Part shown: in pieces, positions 44,639 through 53,322 of the stretch
Numbering within the stretch: the first letter of the stretch is position 1
Layout of the letters: each line of letters opens with the position of its first letter
Source: Pseudomonadota bacterium
GTDB lineage: Bacteria; Chloroflexota; UBA6077; JAJPHF01
NCBI GenBank assembly: GCA_021325365.1
Contig: JAJPHF010000160.1
Span: 1-59,638, forward strand
DNA: 59,638 nucleotides
Direction: 5' to 3'
Notes under the pieces: generated by a model
Told to the model about the DNA's origin: nothing
Database searches by the model: none
What the model saw: only the letters and a program-made list of their open reading frames with translations
Translations under genes and position numbers: made by a program

Positions 44639-46354
44639 GCAAACAACTCGCAGGATACCGACACCGAAAGCACTGCCCGCCCTGGCGGCGACTCGCACCG
44701 CGTGGCCGTCAGCGGCGACATCGAGGTTTCGACTTACCTGGAGATTGGCGGCGCGCGCGCCGGCGGCGCGGCCGAGCGCGCCGCGGTCGCCACCGCCCCA
44801 CCCGAGCCGCCCACGCCGCGCGATGCCATCGCGATCCTCGACTTCGGCTCGCAGTACAGCCAGCTCATCGCCCGCCGCGTGCGCGAGAACCAGGTATACT
44901 GCGAGCTGCTGCCGCACGACGTGGACGAGGCGCGGGTGCGGGCGCTCAACCCGCGCGGCTTCATCCTGAGCGGCGGCCCGGCCAGCGTCTACGCCAAGGA
45001 TGCGCCGCGTCTGCCACCTTTCCTGTTCCGCCTGAACCGGCCCATCCTCGGCATCTGCTACGGCATGCAGCTCATGGCCCACGAGCTGGGCGGCGCCGTG
45101 GCGGCCAGCGACAAGCGCGAGTACGGCCACGCGCTGGTCAGCGCCGATCCGCCCGTCTCGCCGCTGTTCGCCGACCTGCCCGAGGAGTTCCCCGTCTGGA
45201 TGAGCCACGGCGACGCCATCACGGAGCTGCCGGCGGGCTTCCGCGCCATCGCGCACAGCGACAACTCGCCGGTAGCCGCGATGGGCAACGAGCGCGGCTG
45301 GATCGGGCTGCAGTTCCATCCGGAGGTCGCGCACACGCCGAACGGCAAGCAGCTCCTGGCGAACTTCCTGTTCAAGGTGTGCGGCTGCCAGCCCACCTGG
45401 ACGCCCGGCTCCTACGTCGACGAGGCCGTGGCCGCCATTCGCCAGCGGGTGGGCGACGGCAAGGTGATCTGCGCCCTGTCGGGCGGCGTGGACTCTGCGG
45501 TGGCGGCCACGCTCATCCACCGCGCCGTGGGCGACCAGCTCACCTGCATCTTCGTGAACAACGGGCTCCTGCGCCGCGACGAGGCCGAGCGCAGCCTCAC
45601 GGCGTTCGAGCGCCACCTGCACCTGAACGTGATCTACGTGGACGCCACGGAGCGCTTCCTGACGCGGCTGGCGGGCGTCACCGACCCCGAGCAGAAGCGC
45701 CAGATCATCGGCGACGAGTTCATCCACGTCTTCGCCGACGAGGCCCGGCCGCTCGGCAAGATCGACTTCCTGGCGCAGGGCACGCTCTACCCGGACGTGA
45801 TCGAGAGCAAGACGGCCGACACCAAGGCCGCCGCGCGCATCAAGACGCACCACAACGTGGGCGGCCTGCCCGACTGGCTGCCGTTCCGCCTGGTCGAGCC
45901 GCTGCGCTACCTGTTCAAGGACGAGGTGCGCCAGGTCGGCGCGGCGCTCGGCCTGCCCGACGACGTGCTCTGGCGCCAGCCGTTCCCCGGCCCCGGCCTG
46001 GCGATCCGCATCCTGGGCGAGGTGACGGCCGAGCGGCTGGACATGCTGCGCGCCGCCGACTGGATCGTCGTGAACGAGATCAAGAAGGCGGGGTTGTATC
46101 ATCGCGTATGGCAGAGCTTCGCGGTGCTGACGCCGCTGCGGACGGTCGGCGTGATGGGCGATGGCCGCACCTACGCCAACGTCGTCGCGGTGCGGATCGT
46201 GCAGAGTGACGATGGGATGACCGCCGACTGGGCGCGCGTGCCCTACGACCTGCTCGCGCGCATCTCGACGCGCATCGTGAACGAGGTGCCCGGCGTGAAC
46301 CGCGTGGTCTACGACATCAGCTCCAAGCCCCCCTCCACGATCGAGTGGGAGTAG
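44636..46354 (+). CDS. guaA: GMP synthase (glutamine-hydrolysing)
   Basis: Makes GMP from XMP, ATP and glutamine. 572 residues, about 45-60 longer than usual because of a disordered-looking N-terminus ([15 protein letters not shown]) before [20 protein letters not shown]. Amidotransferase triad: Cys141 in GICYGMQ, His228 and Glu230 in [13 protein letters not shown]-pyrophosphatase P-loop [16 protein letters not shown] near 277-292; substrate region [20 protein letters not shown]; end PPSTIEWE, as in all GuaA. The ATG is inside a heptamer unit (GCTGATG), with GAGG only 4 bases upstream, so initiation context is poor. Second gene of the purine run. Confidence 0.96.
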   Translation: MANNSQDTDTESTARPGGDSHRVAVSGDIEVSTYLEIGGARAGGAAERAAVATAPPEPPTPRDAIAILDFGSQYSQLIARRVRENQVYCELLPHDVDEARVRALNPRGFILSGGPASVYAKDAPRLPPFLFRLNRPILGICYGMQLMAHELGGAVAASDKREYGHALVSADPPVSPLFADLPEEFPVWMSHGDAITELPAGFRAIAHSDNSPVAAMGNERGWIGLQFHPEVAHTPNGKQLLANFLFKVCGCQPTWTPGSYVDEAVAAIRQRVGDGKVICALSGGVDSAVAATLIHRAVGDQLTCIFVNNGLLRRDEAERSLTAFERHLHLNVIYVDATERFLTRLAGVTDPEQKRQIIGDEFIHVFADEARPLGKIDFLAQGTLYPDVIESKTADTKAAARIKTHHNVGGLPDWLPFRLVEPLRYLFKDEVRQVGAALGLPDDVLWRQPFPGPGLAIRILGEVTAERLDMLRAADWIVVNEIKKAGLYHRVWQSFAVLTPLRTVGVMGDGRTYANVVAVRIVQSDDGMTADWARVPYDLLARISTRIVNEVPGVNRVVYDISSKPPSTIEWE

Positions 46355-46363
46355 CCATGGTAA

Positions 46364-46488
46364 CCGTCAACCGTCAGCCGTCAGCTATCAGCAGCGCGAC
46401 TCCTGGCGACGCACGCGACCACCGCCCGGCGCTGGAGCGCCCAGCGCCGTCCCGCCGTCTGCTGACGGCGGAAAGCTGACGGCTGATG
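46364..46488. repeat. Inverted pair of heptamer arrays between guaA and purD
   Basis: Left arm 46364-46391: CCGTCAA, CCGTCAG, CCGTCAG, CTATCAG. Right arm 46461-46488: GCTGACG, a degenerate unit GCGGAAA, GCTGACG, GCTGATG. The core contains the palindrome-like GGCGCTGGAGCGCCCAGCGCC-type sequence near 46429-46447. The last unit holds the purD ATG. Confidence 0.8.
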
Positions 46489-48294
46489 GCTCGTCCGAAG
46501 ATCCTGGTCGTCGGCGGCGGCGCCCGCGAGCACGCCCTGCTGTGGAAGCTCGCCCAGAGCCCCACGCGCCCCACGCTGTACTGCGCGCCGGGCAACGCCG
46601 GCACGGCCGCGCTGGCCGAGAACGTGCCGATCGGCGCCGAGGACGTGTCGGCGCTGGTGCGCTGGGTGGCGGAGCACCCCGTCGACCTGACGATCGTCGG
46701 GCCGGAGGCGCCGCTGGTGGCCGGCCTGGCCGACACGCTGGCCGCCCGCGGCCTGGCCGTCTTCGGGCCGTCCCGGGCCGCGGCCGAGATCGAGGCGAGC
46801 AAGGCCTGGGCGAAAGACCTCATGCAGCGCCACGGCATCCCCACCGCGCGCTTTGTCGTGGCGACCGACCGCGACGCGGCGCGGCGGGCGCTGGACGCGT
46901 TCGGCCTGCCGGTCGTCGTGAAGGCTGACGGACTGGCCGCCGGCAAGGGCGTGACGGTGGCGCAGACGCGCGCCGCGGCCGAGGCGGCGATCGACGCCTG
47001 CCTGGTCGAGCGCGCGTTCGGCGCGGCCGGCGAGCGCGTGCTGATCGAGGAGTGCCTGGAAGGCCAGGAGCTATCGGTCCTGGCGTTCGCGGACGGCCAG
47101 ACCGTCGTGCCGATGGTGCCGGCCCGCGACTACAAGCGCGTGGGCGACGACGACACGGGGCCGAACACGGGCGGCATGGGCGCTTACGCCCCGCCCGCGC
47201 TGGCGACGCCGGCGCTCATGGCCCGGGTACAGCGCGAGATCCTGGAGCCAACGCTGGCCGCGCTCGCGGCTGCAGGGCGGCCCTACCGCGGCCTGCTCTA
47301 CGCCGGGCTTATGCTGACGGCCGACGGGCCGAAGGTGCTGGAGTTCAACTGCCGCTTCGGCGACCCCGAGACGCAGGTGGTGCTCCCACTGCTGGAGAGC
47401 GACCTCGTCGAGGTCGCCCAGGCGGTCGTGCAGGGCCATCTCGACGAGATTGCCGTGCGCTGGCGGGATGCGACCTGCTGCGGCGTGGTGCTGGCCGCGG
47501 GTGGCTACCCGGGCAACTATGCGACGGGCCAGCCGATTCAGGGGCTCGACGCGCTGCCCGCGGACGTATTGGTCTTCCATGCGGGGACGCGGGCGGCCGC
47601 GGGGCAAGTGGTGACGGCTGGGGGGCGAGTGCTGACGGTGACAGCCGTGGCGCCCACGCTGGCGGCGGCGCGGGCGCGCGCCTACGCGGGGGCGGCAGCG
47701 ATTCAGTTCGAGGGCGCACACTACCGCCGCGACGTGGCGGCACGGGAGGTTGCGATGCCTGCGATGGCCGGAGGGGCCGACGACACGAAGCCGCTGGTCG
47801 GCATCATCATGGGCAGTGAGAGCGACCGGCAGGTAATGCAGAATTGCGCGGACACGCTGGCGGCGCTCGGCGTGCCGCACGAGATGCTCGTCATGTCAGC
47901 CCACCGCACGCCGGAGCGCGTGGGCGAGTACGGCCGCGGCGCGGTCGAGCGCGGGCTGCGCGTCATCATCGCGGGTGCGGGCATGGCCGCGCACCTGCCG
48001 GGCGTCCTGGCGTCGTGGACGACGCTGCCGGTGATCGGCGTGCCGCTCGCCGCCGGCGACCTGCGCGGCCTCGACGCGCTCTACGCCATCGTCCAGATGC
48101 CGCCCGGCGTGCCCGTCGCCACCGTCGGCATCGGCAGCGCCGGCGCGCGCAACGCCGCCTACCTGGCCGCCGCGATCATCGGCCAGGGCGACGCGGGCGT
48201 GCGCGAGCGCTACGAGGCCTTCCGCCGCCAGCAGTCGCAGGGCGCGGCCGCCACTGCTAGCCCCCCGCCGGCCGGGGGAGCGAGCCGGGGCTAG
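46486..48294 (+). CDS. purD: Fused PurD-PurE: phosphoribosylamine-glycine ligase + N5-CAIR mutase
   Basis: 602 residues. Residues 1-about 420 are PurD, an ATP-grasp enzyme making GAR: KILVVGGGAREHALLWKL, TIVGPEAPLVAGLADTLA, VKADGLAAGKGVTVAQT, NTGGMGAYAPP, LEFNCRFGDPETQVVLPLL. Residues about 434-585 are PurE class I, converting N5-CAIR to CAIR: VGIIMGSESDRQVM, VMSAHRTPERV, IAGAGMAAHLPGVLASWT, QMPPGVPVATVGIG. They are joined by a short linker. Inside it, ATG 47755 (codon 424) has GGGAGG 5 bases upstream, so free PurE may also be made. The main start lacks a ribosome site and lies in a heptamer unit. No purK is present in the window. Confidence 0.93.
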   Translation: MARPKILVVGGGAREHALLWKLAQSPTRPTLYCAPGNAGTAALAENVPIGAEDVSALVRWVAEHPVDLTIVGPEAPLVAGLADTLAARGLAVFGPSRAAAEIEASKAWAKDLMQRHGIPTARFVVATDRDAARRALDAFGLPVVVKADGLAAGKGVTVAQTRAAAEAAIDACLVERAFGAAGERVLIEECLEGQELSVLAFADGQTVVPMVPARDYKRVGDDDTGPNTGGMGAYAPPALATPALMARVQREILEPTLAALAAAGRPYRGLLYAGLMLTADGPKVLEFNCRFGDPETQVVLPLLESDLVEVAQAVVQGHLDEIAVRWRDATCCGVVLAAGGYPGNYATGQPIQGLDALPADVLVFHAGTRAAAGQVVTAGGRVLTVTAVAPTLAAARARAYAGAAAIQFEGAHYRRDVAAREVAMPAMAGGADDTKPLVGIIMGSESDRQVMQNCADTLAALGVPHEMLVMSAHRTPERVGEYGRGAVERGLRVIIAGAGMAAHLPGVLASWTTLPVIGVPLAAGDLRGLDALYAIVQMPPGVPVATVGIGSAGARNAAYLAAAIIGQGDAGVRERYEAFRRQQSQGAAATASPPPAGGASRG

Positions 48295-48305
48295 GAGCAG
48301 GGCCG

Positions 48306-49664
48306 ATGATCGAGCGCTACACCTTCCCCGAGATGAAGCGCGTCTGGTCGGAAGAGAACAAGCTCGCCAAGTGGCTGCGCGTCGAGATTCTCGCCTGCGA
48401 GGCGTGGGCCGAGCTGGGTGCCATCCCGCGGGACGACATGACCGCGATCCGCGGCGCCACCCTGAACCGCGCGCGCATGGCCGAGATCGAGGCCGAGAGC
48501 CACCACGACATGCTGTCGTTCGTCCGCGCGGTGGCCGAGAGCGTCGGCCCGGCGGGGCGCTTCATTCACCTGGGGCTCACCTCGTCCGACGTGCTGGACA
48601 CGGCGCTGGGGGCCGTGCTCGTGGAGGCCTGCGACATCCTCGCCGCCGACCTGGCGCGCGTCGAGGCGGTCCTGGCGCGGCAGGCGGTGCGCCACAAGCA
48701 CACGGTGATGGTGGGGCGCACGCACGGCATCCAGGCCGAGCCGACGACCTTCGGGCACAAGCTGGCGGTGTGGGTGGCCGAGATTCGCCGCCACCAGGCA
48801 CGCCTCGCCCGGGCACGCGAGGCGGTGGCCGTGGGCAAGATCGCGGGGGCGGTCGGCACGCACGCGAATGTGCCGCCGGCCGTCGAGGAGTACGTCTGCC
48901 GCGAGCTGGGGCTGCGGCCCGAGGAGGCCGGCACCCAGATCGTGCAGCGCGACCGCCACGCCGAGTTCGTGCTGGCGCTGGCGCTCATCGCGGCGTCGCT
49001 GGAGAAGATGGCGACGGAGCTGCGCGGCCTCCAGCGCACCGAGGTGGGCGAGGTGGCCGAGCCGTTCGCCTCGGGCCAGCAAGGCTCGTCGGCCATGCCC
49101 CACAAGCGCAACCCGGAGCTGGCCGAGCGCATCTGCGGCCTCGCGCGCGTGGTGCGCAGCGCGGCCACGCCGGCGCTGGAAGACGTCGTGCTCTGGCACG
49201 AGCGCGACATCAGCCACTCGTCGGTCGAGCGCATCATCCTGCCCGACGCCTGCCTGGCGCTCGACTACATGCTGCGCACCTTCGAGCGCGTCATGGACGG
49301 GCTCGACGTCTTTCCGGAGCGCATGCGGCGCAACCTCGACAACGCGGGCGGCCTGGTGTACTCTGGCCGCGTGCTGCTCGCGCTGGTCGAGAAGGGCCTC
49401 GGGCGGCAGGAGGCCTACGAGCTGGTGCAGCGCCACGCCAAGCAGGCCTGGGCCGACGCCGGCAACTTCCGCGAGTCGCTGGCGGCCGATCCGCGCGTGC
49501 AGGCGCGGCTCACGCCCGACGAGCTGGCGGCGCTGTTCGACCCCGCCTACCACCTGCGCGAGATCGACACGACGTTTGCGCGGTTGGGGCTAGACGAGCC
49601 GTCAGCGGCCAGCGGTCAGCCCTCCGCAGATGGAGAAGCGCTGCCCGCCGGTCGAGCGCGCTAA
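48306..49664 (+). CDS. purB: Adenylosuccinate lyase
   Basis: Cleaves SAICAR and adenylosuccinate, releasing fumarate. 452 residues; GGAGCAGGGCCG precedes the ATG. Motifs: MIERYTFPEMKRVWSEENKL at the N-terminus, ESHHDMLSFVRAV, HLGLTSSDVLDTALG, VGRTHGIQAEPTTFGHKLAV, and the superfamily signature SSAMPHKRNPELAE near residue 260 with the mobile serine loop. The last 20 residues after RLGLDEP are Ser/Ala/Pro-rich and come from a heptamer array. It starts 11 bases after the PurD-PurE stop, so the two are one transcription unit. Confidence 0.96.
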   Translation: MIERYTFPEMKRVWSEENKLAKWLRVEILACEAWAELGAIPRDDMTAIRGATLNRARMAEIEAESHHDMLSFVRAVAESVGPAGRFIHLGLTSSDVLDTALGAVLVEACDILAADLARVEAVLARQAVRHKHTVMVGRTHGIQAEPTTFGHKLAVWVAEIRRHQARLARAREAVAVGKIAGAVGTHANVPPAVEEYVCRELGLRPEEAGTQIVQRDRHAEFVLALALIAASLEKMATELRGLQRTEVGEVAEPFASGQQGSSAMPHKRNPELAERICGLARVVRSAATPALEDVVLWHERDISHSSVERIILPDACLALDYMLRTFERVMDGLDVFPERMRRNLDNAGGLVYSGRVLLALVEKGLGRQEAYELVQRHAKQAWADAGNFRESLAADPRVQARLTPDELAALFDPAYHLREIDTTFARLGLDEPSAASGQPSADGEALPAGRAR

Positions 49665-49736
49665 CCCGCGGACTGCCTGCTGATAGCTGCGAGCTGACCG
49701 CTGATAGCTGATAGCTAATTTGCTGGGGAGTTGATG
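49600..49736. repeat. Inverted pair of heptamer arrays at the purB-purC junction
   Basis: Left arm 49600-49620: CGTCAGC, GGCCAGC, GGTCAGC, inside the purB 3' end. Right arm 49679-49720: GCTGATA, GCTGCGA, GCTGACC, GCTGATA, GCTGATA, GCTAATT. A related GTTGATG at 49730-49736 contains the purC ATG. The core is 58 bases and holds the purB stop. Confidence 0.8.
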
Positions 49737-50651
49737 GCGAAGATGCATCACCCATTTCTCGAGGGCGGGCCGGCGCCAGCGCCGGTCGGCGGCACTGACT
49801 TAGAGCTACCGCGCTTCAGCCGCGGCAAGGTCCGCGACATGTACGACCTGGGCGACCGGCTGCTGATGGTCACGAGCGACCGCATCTCGGCGTTCGACGT
49901 GGTCATGGACTCGCTGATCCCCGGCAAGGGGATCGTGCTGACGGCGCTCACGGCCTTCTGGCTCGGCCGCACCGCCGGCATCGTGGAGAACCAGCTCGTG
50001 ACGACCGACGTGGCCGCGGCGCTGCCCGACCTGGCGCGCGCCCACCCGGAGCTGGAGGGCCGCAGCATGGTCGTGCGCAAGACGCAGCGCGTCGACATCG
50101 AGTGCGTCGTACGCGGCTACCTGGCCGGCTCGGGCTGGGCCGAGTACAAGCGCCACGGCACCCTCGCCGGCGAGCCGCTGCCGCCCGGCCTGCGCGAGTC
50201 CGACCGCCTGCCCGAGCCGCGCTTCACGCCGTCCACCAAGGAAGACACGGGCCACGACGTCAACATCTCCGTCGCCGACATGGCGAACCGCGTGGGCGAC
50301 GAGCTGACGGCACTGATCACGACGACGAGCCTGAAGCTGTACGCCCACGCCGAGGAGTACGGCCGCGAGCGTGGCATCATCATCGCCGACACGAAGTTCG
50401 AGTTCGGCCTGCTCGACGGCCGCCTGATCCTGATCGACGAAGTGCTGACGCCCGACTCGTCGCGCTTCTGGCCGGCCGACCAGTACCAGCCCGGCGGGCC
50501 GCAGCCGAGCTTCGACAAGCAGTACCTGCGCGACTACCTGGAGACGACGGGCTGGAACAAGGAGCCGCCGCCGCCGCCCCTGCCCGAGGACGTCGTCCGC
50601 ACTACGTCCGACAAGTACCGCGAGGCGTACCAGCGGCTCGCGCACAGCTAG
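49734..50651 (+). CDS. purC: Phosphoribosylaminoimidazole-succinocarboxamide synthase
   Basis: Joins CAIR and aspartate with ATP to SAICAR. 305 residues from the ATG at 49734, behind GGGGAG. Motifs: FSRGKVRDMYDLGDRLLMVT, SDRISAFDVVMDSLIPGKG, MVVRKTQRVDIECVVRGYLA, TPSTKEDTGHDVNISV, GIIIADTKFEFGLLDGRLIL, DEVLTPDSSRFWPAD, and the end FDKQYLRDYLETTGWNKEPP. The fusion-free long form (about 300 residues) with this C-terminus is normal for many bacteria. Its product flows to PurB, encoded just upstream. Confidence 0.96.
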   Translation: MAKMHHPFLEGGPAPAPVGGTDLELPRFSRGKVRDMYDLGDRLLMVTSDRISAFDVVMDSLIPGKGIVLTALTAFWLGRTAGIVENQLVTTDVAAALPDLARAHPELEGRSMVVRKTQRVDIECVVRGYLAGSGWAEYKRHGTLAGEPLPPGLRESDRLPEPRFTPSTKEDTGHDVNISVADMANRVGDELTALITTTSLKLYAHAEEYGRERGIIIADTKFEFGLLDGRLILIDEVLTPDSSRFWPADQYQPGGPQPSFDKQYLRDYLETTGWNKEPPPPPLPEDVVRTTSDKYREAYQRLAHS

Positions 50652-50764
50652 AGAACGGCACCGCTGGCCGCAACCCCGGCGTCTGAGGAGAGCGGCGGAG
50701 GCGAACAGCGCTGTGTGGGGCACCGCGCCGCTCCTATCGAGCCCGGAGAGCGGGGGAGCAAACG

Positions 50765-51046
50765 ATGTGGCTCGCGCGGATCCACGTGACGTTGAAGCCC
50801 GTGGTGAACGACCCGCAAGGGCTCGCCGTGATGGGCGGGCTGCACCAGCTTGGCTACACCGGCGTGGAGAGCGTGCGGCTGGGCAAGTACCTGGAGGTGC
50901 GGCTGGCGGCGCCCGACCGCGCGGCCGCCGAGCGCCAGGTAGACGAGATGTGCCGCCGCCTGCTGGCGAATCCTGTCATCGAGGACTACCGTTACGCGCT
51001 CGACGAGGCCCCGAACGCGGCCTCCGCCGCGCCCCCGGCGCATTAG
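50765..51046 (+). CDS. purS: FGAM synthase subunit PurS
   Basis: 93 residues; GGGGGAGCAAACG before the ATG. PurS bridges PurL and PurQ in the formylglycinamidine ribonucleotide synthase complex. Sequence MWLARIHVTLKPVVNDPQGL, then LGYTGVESVRLGKYLEVRLA and MCRRLLANPVIEDYRYALDE are the family's usual features. The last dozen residues are Ala/Pro-rich. purQ and purL, which normally follow, are not in the window: the next gene is an HtrA-type protease, so the purine run ends or is split here. The spacer to purC is 113 bases. Confidence 0.92.
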   Translation: MWLARIHVTLKPVVNDPQGLAVMGGLHQLGYTGVESVRLGKYLEVRLAAPDRAAAERQVDEMCRRLLANPVIEDYRYALDEAPNAASAAPPAH

Positions 51047-51217
51047 CAGTCCAGGCCCCTGCCCCCCGATGCTGGCATACAGGTTGCTGTCTGCTTCCCG
51101 CCGACAACCGCGAGCCCGGCCGGCCGCGAGGGGCGGCGACCGCTCCCCGCTAACCTGCGGGACAGCCGCCGCGGCTGCCGGCAGCGTGCGGCACAACGAG
51201 GGCGGAGGGCTGAGCAC

Positions 51218-52366
51218 ATGGCAGCGCGACACGATCGTCGGCAAGGACGAGGCCGAGTACTCCTGCTCGTGGTCACTATCGGCGCGCTCTGGGGCGCCTC
51301 CCTGGGGCCGGCCGCGACGAACGCCCTGGCCGCGGCCGGCGCGGACCGCATGTCCGGACCAGACGTGTCGCAAGTCCAGGTGCCGGGCGCTGGCCCGCTC
51401 ACCGTCCGCGAGGTAGCCGAGCGCATCCGCCCGGCCGTCGTCCAGATCGTCTCCCAGCTGGGCACCAGCAGCCTGGACCTGCTGACGGGCGCGAGCAGCC
51501 CCGACACCGGCATCGGCTCGGGCGTCGTGATCGACAGCGCGGGCCACATCCTCACCAGTCAGCACGTGGTTGCCGGCGCGCGGTCGCTCACGGTGGCGCT
51601 GCCCGACGGGCGTACGTTCGATGGCCGCCTGGTCGGCGCCGATCCGGACACCGACGTGGCCGTCGTGCAGATCGACGGCACGAACCTCCCGCAGGCGCCG
51701 CTGGGCGATTCCAGCCAGTTAGCCGTGGGCGACTGGGTGGTGGCCATCGGCAACGCCCTCGGGCTGCCGGGCGGCCCGACCGTGACCGCGGGCGTCGTGG
51801 GCGCGCTCGGGCGCACGATCGAGGAGCCGGCCGGCCCGTCGGGGCTGCCCGGTCCCCGACTGTACGACCTGATCCAGACCGACGCCGCTATCAATCCCGG
51901 CAACTCCGGCGGGCCGCTCGTGAACCTGAACGGCGAGGTCGTGGGCATCAACACCCTCGTCGCCGGCTCGGACGAGGAGGGCAACCCGATCCAGGGGATC
52001 GGCTTCGCCATCGCGATCAACACCGTCAAGCCCATCGCCCAGGAGCTGACCGCGACCGGGCACGTGGTCCACGCCTCGCTCGGCATCGCCTACGCCTGGG
52101 CCGGCCCCGCCGATGCGCAACAACTCGCCGGCGTCGCCACCCCCGGCGCGCTCGTCCTGCGCGTCCAGCCCGGTTCGCCAGCCGCGCAGATCGGCCTCCA
52201 GCGCGGCGACCTGATCACCCAGGTCGATGGCCAGCCCCTGCAAGACGAGAGCACGCTCCCTCGCCAGCTACAGGCCCACCATCCCGGCGACCTCCTCCAG
52301 CTCACCGTGGTCCGCAACCGCGTTCCCAGCACCGTCGCCGTGACGTTAGCGGCGCGCTCGTCGTAA
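51218..52366 (+). CDS. HtrA/DegP-like trypsin-type serine protease with PDZ domain
   Basis: 382 residues; GGAGGGCTGAGCAC before the ATG. Residues about 15-40 are a membrane anchor or signal (VLLLVVTIGALWGASLG). The protease domain has catalytic His116 in LTSQHVVAG, Asp146 in DTDVAVVQID and Ser230 in INPGNSGGPLVNLNGEVVGI. The PDZ domain starts near residue 285 with GIAYAWAGPADAQQLAG and contains VLRVQPGSPAAQIGLQRGDL. It should act outside the membrane in quality control of exported proteins. It is unrelated in role to the purine genes before it and probably has its own promoter in the 170-base gap. Confidence 0.92.
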   Translation: MAARHDRRQGRGRVLLLVVTIGALWGASLGPAATNALAAAGADRMSGPDVSQVQVPGAGPLTVREVAERIRPAVVQIVSQLGTSSLDLLTGASSPDTGIGSGVVIDSAGHILTSQHVVAGARSLTVALPDGRTFDGRLVGADPDTDVAVVQIDGTNLPQAPLGDSSQLAVGDWVVAIGNALGLPGGPTVTAGVVGALGRTIEEPAGPSGLPGPRLYDLIQTDAAINPGNSGGPLVNLNGEVVGINTLVAGSDEEGNPIQGIGFAIAINTVKPIAQELTATGHVVHASLGIAYAWAGPADAQQLAGVATPGALVLRVQPGSPAAQIGLQRGDLITQVDGQPLQDESTLPRQLQAHHPGDLLQLTVVRNRVPSTVAVTLAARSS

Positions 52367-52388
52367 GCGGCGGCTAGCTGGCGGCGCG

Positions 52389-53312
52389 TCAGGAGACGGC
52401 AGCGCGGCGCTGCTCAATGCGAGCGCGGAGGCGCGCGAACCGCGTGCCGTCCACGCCGAGGCTCCCGGGGAGCGGGTCGCGCGGGCGCCCGTGCCAGTCG
52501 GAGCCGCCAGTGGCAACCAGGCCCAGCGCGTCGGCCAGATCGCCAAAGGCTGCGCGCTGAGCCCCGTCGTGTGAAGGATGGACGACCTCGACGCCGTCGA
52601 GCCCCGCGGCCGCCAGGGCCGCGACGGCCGCGCGGTCGAGCGCGACGCCGCGCGCGCGACGGCCCGGGTGCGCGAGCACGGCGGCGCCGCCCGCGGCATG
52701 CATCAGCCCGATCGCCTCCGCCGCCGGCATCCCCTGCGCGCTCGCCCGTAGCAGCGGCAGGATCGCGAGCAGATCGGCCCGCGAGCGCAGCAGGCGCCGC
52801 TGGACGAGCGCGAGCAGCAGCGTCGTCGGCGTGGGATAGCGGGCGTGGTAGCGCGCGAGGTCGGCCGACGAGAGGTCGTAGCCGCGCGCGCGGAGCGCGT
52901 CCAGCGCCGCCGCCACCGCCGCTTCCGCGGCGGCACGGCCGTGCGCCAGCGTCTTGTGAAGGCGCGGCGTGGCGGGGTCGAAGCCGTAGCCCAGGATGTG
53001 ACAGGTCCGACCGCGCCAGCGCGCCGTCAGCTCGACGCCGGCGATGACCTCGACGCCCAGCCGCTCGCCCGCGGCCCGGGCTTCCTCGAGGCCGCTAACA
53101 ACGTCGTGATCGACGACAGCGATAGTCTTCAGCCCGCGCGCCACGGCCGCCTCGACCACCACGGCGGGCGCCAGCCGTCCGTCCGAGTGCGCCGTGTGCA
53201 GGTGCAAGTCGACCGGCACCGGGACCGCCTCGCTCGCTGCGCAGTGCCCTTGGGCCGCGGCCAGCGGGGCGCGACCGCCCGCCGCCGCGGCCCAGCGCGT
53301 CGGCACGCTCAC
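52389..53312 (-). CDS. PHP domain phosphoesterase (TrpH/RNase AM-like)
   Basis: 307 residues if started at GTG 53312, 11 bases after the hisB stop; the domain itself starts near residue 34 (VDLHLHTAHSDGR), so a later GTG start is possible. Metal-binding segments: DLHLHTAHSDG, IAVVDHDVVSG, VEVIAGVELTA, CHILGYGFD, AAVLAHPGRRARG and TGGSDWHGRP, the full set of the PHP family. E. coli homologue RnmA/TrpH is a 5'-3' exonuclease on short RNAs and pAp phosphatase-like; the exact substrate here is unknown. Probably co-transcribed with hisB. Confidence 0.85.
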   Translation of the reverse strand: MSVPTRWAAAAGGRAPLAAAQGHCAASEAVPVPVDLHLHTAHSDGRLAPAVVVEAAVARGLKTIAVVDHDVVSGLEEARAAGERLGVEVIAGVELTARWRGRTCHILGYGFDPATPRLHKTLAHGRAAAEAAVAAALDALRARGYDLSSADLARYHARYPTPTTLLLALVQRRLLRSRADLLAILPLLRASAQGMPAAEAIGLMHAAGGAAVLAHPGRRARGVALDRAAVAALAAAGLDGVEVVHPSHDGAQRAAFGDLADALGLVATGGSDWHGRPRDPLPGSLGVDGTRFARLRARIEQRRAAVS

Positions 53313-53322
53313 GCGGCGCTCG

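Noticed and set aside
44618..46102. 494-codon frame antisense to guaA
   Set aside because: Shadow frame; guaA is fully conserved on the other strand.
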